From a bacterium (GTDB taxonomy: Bacteria > Planctomycetota > J058 > JAJDCP01), in assembly GCA_030428695.1 (NCBI GenBank), contig JAUIEM010000247.1:1-14961 (forward strand): a stretch of DNA of 14,961 bases. The letters run 5' to 3'. Shown here piece by piece: positions 12,360 through 14,961 of this stretch. Position numbers and translations under genes: made by a program. The notes below the pieces were generated by a model that saw nothing but the letters and a program-made list of their open reading frames with translations, searched no databases and was not told the DNA's origin. Each line of letters starts with the position of its first letter. Position 1 is the first letter of the stretch.

Positions 12360-14961
12360 TCAGGGCTGGAAGCTGAAGTTCCGCACCGTGCCCGCCGGGA
12401 CGACCGGACCGTTGACGTGCATCGCCGCCCCCGGGTTGGCCATCGTGAAGTCGATGATGAACATCTCGATCACGCCGTCGGTGATCGCGTCGGCGCGGTA
12501 GGCGATACGGTCCCCGTCCGCCGAGAAGCCGATGCCCGCGAAGCTGATCTGGACGTCGCCGCCCGCGACGATCGTCGAGCTCAGAGTCACCGCCGCGGCA
12601 GGGCTGCCGCTCGAGATGTCGGTCAGGTACAGCTCGTCGGTGCCCGGCGTGGTCGCATCGCCGACGAAGATCACGTAGTCCGAGCTCGGGTGGAAGAAGA
12701 AGCTGTTGATGTCGGTCGAGCTGTCCGTCAGCTGCGGATGGGCCCGGGCGGGGGTGCCCGGCGTCCCCGTCGAGAGGTCGACCAGGTACAGCTCGTTGAC
12801 GCCGTCGGTCGTGTCGTCGACCAGGAATCCGATCCAGTCGCTGTCCGGCGAGAAGTTGTAGCCGTTGCCGTTGCTGAAGCTGCGCACATCGCCGTTGGAG
12901 CCGAGGGCGGCGTGGACCTTGACCGGGCTGCCGGGCGTGCCCGTCGAGAGGTCGACCAGGTACAGCTCGTCGGCGCCGGAGGTGTCCTGGTCGGCGTTGT
13001 AGGCCAGCCAGTCGCTGTCGGGCGAGAAGCGGAAGGTGTTGACGTCGCTCGAGGCGCTGACCAGGGCGTCGTTGATCTTGACCGGCGCGGCCGGGGAGAC
13101 CCCGGACAGGTCGACCAGGTACAGCTCGAGCACGCCGTCGGTGTCGGCGTCGGCCCGGAAGGCGAGGAAGTCGCCGTCGGAGGAGAAGCCGTAGCCGTTC
13201 TGCGACGCGAGCAGGTCCTCCTGGAAGCCGTCCTCGACGTTCCCGCCGCTGACCAGCGTGCCGCTGATCTTGACCGGGGCGCCGGGCATCGCCGGGTTCG
13301 ACACGTCGACCAGGAACAGCTCGAGCTTCGCGGCGTCTTCCTCATTGGCGAGGTAGACGACGCTGTTGCCGTCCGGGGAGAAGCCGAAGTCGTCGATGTT
13401 CTGGCCGGCGGCGAAGCTGGTGTTCAGCTTGACCGGGGCGGCCGGGGAGGTGCCGGACAGGTCGACGAGGTACAGCTCCAGCACGCCGGCGATGTCCTGC
13501 TCGGCCTGGTAGGCGAGCAGCGAGCCGTCCGGAGAGAAGCTGAAGCCCTCACCGGGACCGATCGCGGCGAGGTCGGCGACCCCGGCGCCCTGCGGGGAGC
13601 TGCCGCTGACCCGCACCGGCGTCGCCGGCGTCGGGCCGGAGAGGTCGACGAGGAACAGCTCGAACACGCCGATCCCGTTCTGGTCGGCGCGGTACACCAG
13701 GCTCTCGCTGTCCGGCGACCAGCGCAGGTCATCGACGCCGGTGACGCCGCTGATCGTGTCGTTGAGCTTGACCGGCGTGCCGGGGGTCGCGGTCGTCATG
13801 TCGACCAGGTACAGCTCGAGCAGGCCGACGGTGTCCTGGTCGGCTTTGTACACGAGGCTGCGGCCGTCCGGCGAGAAGGTCTCATCCGAGACCGGCTGGC
13901 TCTCGACCTCGCCGAAGGTCGGCAGGGTGCCGTTGACCTTGACCTGGGCGCCGGGGGTCGCGCTGGTGATGTCGGCGGCGTAGAGCTCGTCGATCGCATC
14001 GGTGTCGAGGTCCCCCTTGTACAGCAGCCAGCGCAGGGGAATGAACAGCTCCAGGGTGGCGCTCGCGGTGTTCGAGAAGCCGTCGCTGACCTGGATGTCG
14101 AGGTCGACCCGGCCGCCGACGCTCGGGTTGCCGCTCAGGCTGCCGTCGCTGGCGAAGCTCAGGCCGCTCTGCAGGTTGCCCGACAGCAGGCTGAAGGTGT
14201 AGCTCCCGTCCCCGCCGGTCGCGGAGACCTGCCCGCTGTAGCTGACGCCGACCGCCCCGTCCGGCAGCGCGCTGGTCGTGATCGCCAGCGGCGTGCCCGC
14301 GACGACGTCCAGGCTGAAGGCCTGGCTGGTGCTCAGGCCGGCATCGTCGGTGAGCTGCAGGGTGAAGCTCGCGGTGCCGGTCGAGGCCGGGGTGCCGGTC
14401 AGGGTCGCGTCCGGGGTCGCGCTGTTCAGGTTGAGCCCACCCGGCAGGCTACCGCTGCTGACGTTCCAGCTGTAGCCGCTGCCCGAGCCTCCGGTCGCGC
14501 TGATCGTCGCCAGGTAGCCGTTCTGGGTCAGGGCGTCCGGCAGCGTGGTGGTCGTGATCTCGAGGGTCGGCAGCACGGTGACCGTGAAGGTGCGGCTCGA
14601 GCTGTCGACACCGGGAGTGCCGCCGTCGTCTTCCGCCGTCAGGGTGATCGTCGTCGAGCCGGTCGAGCTGCCGGTGTCGAAGCTGACGGTCGCGGCTCCG
14701 CCGCTGACCGCGCTCGCGCTGAGGTTGCTGAGCAGCCCGCTCGGCGAAGCGCTGACGCTCAGGGTCACGGTCTGGCCCGCGTCGGCGCTGGCCAGGCCGG
14801 CGCTGATGTCCGCCACGGCGACGCTGTAGCCGGTGTTGTTGATCTCCACGGTCTGATCGTCCAGCGCGCTGAAGTACGGCGCGGTGTTGGTCCCCGGCTC
14901 GACATCGAGGCTGCCGAGGGCGGTCAGAACGGTCTGGTGGTCGGTGGTCGTCGTGCCCGAG
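12360..14961 (-). CDS. Large Ig-like / PD40 beta-propeller surface protein, C-terminal 866 residues (N-terminus outside window)
   Basis: The frame is open to the right edge; the GTG at 14849 is internal, since good coding sequence (LDVEPGTNTAPYFSALDDQT) precedes it. In visible numbering, residues about 25-130 form an Ig/cadherin-like domain (TVTLSVSASPSGLLSNLSAS, FTVTV), 132-221 and 223-307 are two He_PIG-type Ig domains (LPDALTQNGYLATISATGG, then FTLQLTDDAG; LPDGAVGVSYSGQVSATGG, then DIQVSDGFS), and 308-866 hold ten tandem PD40/TolB-like propeller repeats. Each repeat reads roughly FSPDG-x2-LAY-x-ADQDT-x3-ELYLVDLS-x3-P-x2-PVK. The protein ends right after the last repeat, with no sorting tail. 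It is Asp/Ser/Thr-rich with few Lys, typical of secreted proteins. Such modules usually bind ligands or partners at the cell surface; no catalytic motif is seen. Confidence 0.82.
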   Translation of the reverse strand, partial: SGTTTTDHQTVLTALGSLDVEPGTNTAPYFSALDDQTVEINNTGYSVAVADISAGLASADAGQTVTLSVSASPSGLLSNLSASAVSGGAATVSFDTGSSTGSTTITLTAEDDGGTPGVDSSSRTFTVTVLPTLEITTTTLPDALTQNGYLATISATGGSGSGYSWNVSSGSLPGGLNLNSATPDATLTGTPASTGTASFTLQLTDDAGLSTSQAFSLDVVAGTPLAITTSALPDGAVGVSYSGQVSATGGDGSYTFSLLSGNLQSGLSFASDGSLSGNPSVGGRVDLDIQVSDGFSNTASATLELFIPLRWLLYKGDLDTDAIDELYAADITSATPGAQVKVNGTLPTFGEVESQPVSDETFSPDGRSLVYKADQDTVGLLELYLVDMTTATPGTPVKLNDTISGVTGVDDLRWSPDSESLVYRADQNGIGVFELFLVDLSGPTPATPVRVSGSSPQGAGVADLAAIGPGEGFSFSPDGSLLAYQAEQDIAGVLELYLVDLSGTSPAAPVKLNTSFAAGQNIDDFGFSPDGNSVVYLANEEDAAKLELFLVDVSNPAMPGAPVKISGTLVSGGNVEDGFQEDLLASQNGYGFSSDGDFLAFRADADTDGVLELYLVDLSGVSPAAPVKINDALVSASSDVNTFRFSPDSDWLAYNADQDTSGADELYLVDLSTGTPGSPVKVHAALGSNGDVRSFSNGNGYNFSPDSDWIGFLVDDTTDGVNELYLVDLSTGTPGTPARAHPQLTDSSTDINSFFFHPSSDYVIFVGDATTPGTDELYLTDISSGSPAAAVTLSSTIVAGGDVQISFAGIGFSADGDRIAYRADAITDGVIEMFIIDFTMANPGAAMHVNGPVVPAGTVRNFSFQP
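12363..14039 (-). repeat. Ten tandem PD40-like repeats arranged as five long/short doublets
   Basis: Anchoring on the Asp of the ELYLVD-like motif, successive repeats are 57, 52, 61, 52, 65, 53, 58, 53 and 56 residues apart. The variable loop alternates between long (after repeats 1, 3, 5, 7, 9) and short (after 2, 4, 6, 8). At DNA level the motif recurs on the plus strand as variants of GACCAGGTACAGCTC, for example near 12610, 12780, 12955, 13115, 13305, 13465, 13648 and 13805. Confidence 0.75.

Noticed and set aside
12175..12501. 108-codon plus-strand frame covering the hlyIII-propeller gap
   Set aside because: It crosses the hlyIII start and the propeller 3' end antisense and has no ribosome-binding site; its only notable content is the truD-like DNA repeat.
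12360..14039. Regularly spaced similar DNA segments, considered as a CRISPR array
   Set aside because: The units are imperfect, about 155-195 bp, and encode an in-frame propeller motif; there are no constant short repeats with unique spacers and no cas genes.
1..14961. Search for tRNA, rRNA, riboswitch, insertion sequence, integrase or defence genes
   Set aside because: None recognised by eye on either strand; absence should be confirmed with covariance-model and profile searches.

Overview
This window is high-GC (about 70 %), densely coded bacterial DNA. Coding frames show very strong G/C preference at third positions. Two proteins begin with lipoprotein signal peptides ending in Leu-Gly-Cys, which points to a Gram-negative envelope. 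ASH/choice-of-anchor D modules, large PD40-type and PQQ-like propellers, and an MJ0042-like zinc ribbon fused to an RDD domain suggest a Myxococcota/deltaproteobacteria-like or Planctomycetota-like lineage. That placement is inference; no rRNA or tRNA gene is present to test it.

Layout, left to right. (1) Positions 1-710, minus: N-terminal part of a periplasmic family-3 solute-binding or sensor protein that runs off the edge. It is divergent from (2) 883-2122, plus: a lipoprotein with two ASH domains fused to a penicillin-acylase-family domain whose middle is deleted with a frame change, so it is a pseudogene. (3) 2251-3765, plus: SGNH/GDSL hydrolase lipoprotein, followed by a good intrinsic terminator. 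(4) 3903-5816, plus: zinc-ribbon/RDD/helical-repeat membrane protein, overlapping tail-to-tail with (5) 5807-6700, minus: GNAT acetyltransferase. (6) 7058-8608 and 8725-10026, plus: two related PQQ-like beta-propeller proteins, one membrane-anchored and one exported, each with its own likely promoter. (7) 10091-10273: a small gene with strong start signals but two compensating frameshifts. (8) 10342-11565, plus: truD, probably starting at CTG, overlapping tail-to-tail with (9) 11547-12188, minus: hemolysin III/AdipoR-like membrane protein. (10) 12360-14961, minus: the C-terminal 866 residues of a large surface protein with Ig-like domains and ten PD40-like propeller repeats; its N-terminus lies outside the window.

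The genes do not form one pathway. The shared theme is the cell envelope: lipoproteins, exported propellers and membrane proteins, with one RNA-modification enzyme (TruD) and one acetyltransferase among them. Most transcription units appear to have their own promoter, with TAnnnT -10 boxes and short leaders. I found no defence system, mobile element, CRISPR array or biosynthetic cluster. The most informative signals are decay or rearrangement marks (the deleted acylase, the doubly frameshifted small gene, a partial copy of the truD 3' end on the far side of hlyIII) and the regular two-blade periodicity of the large propeller protein.
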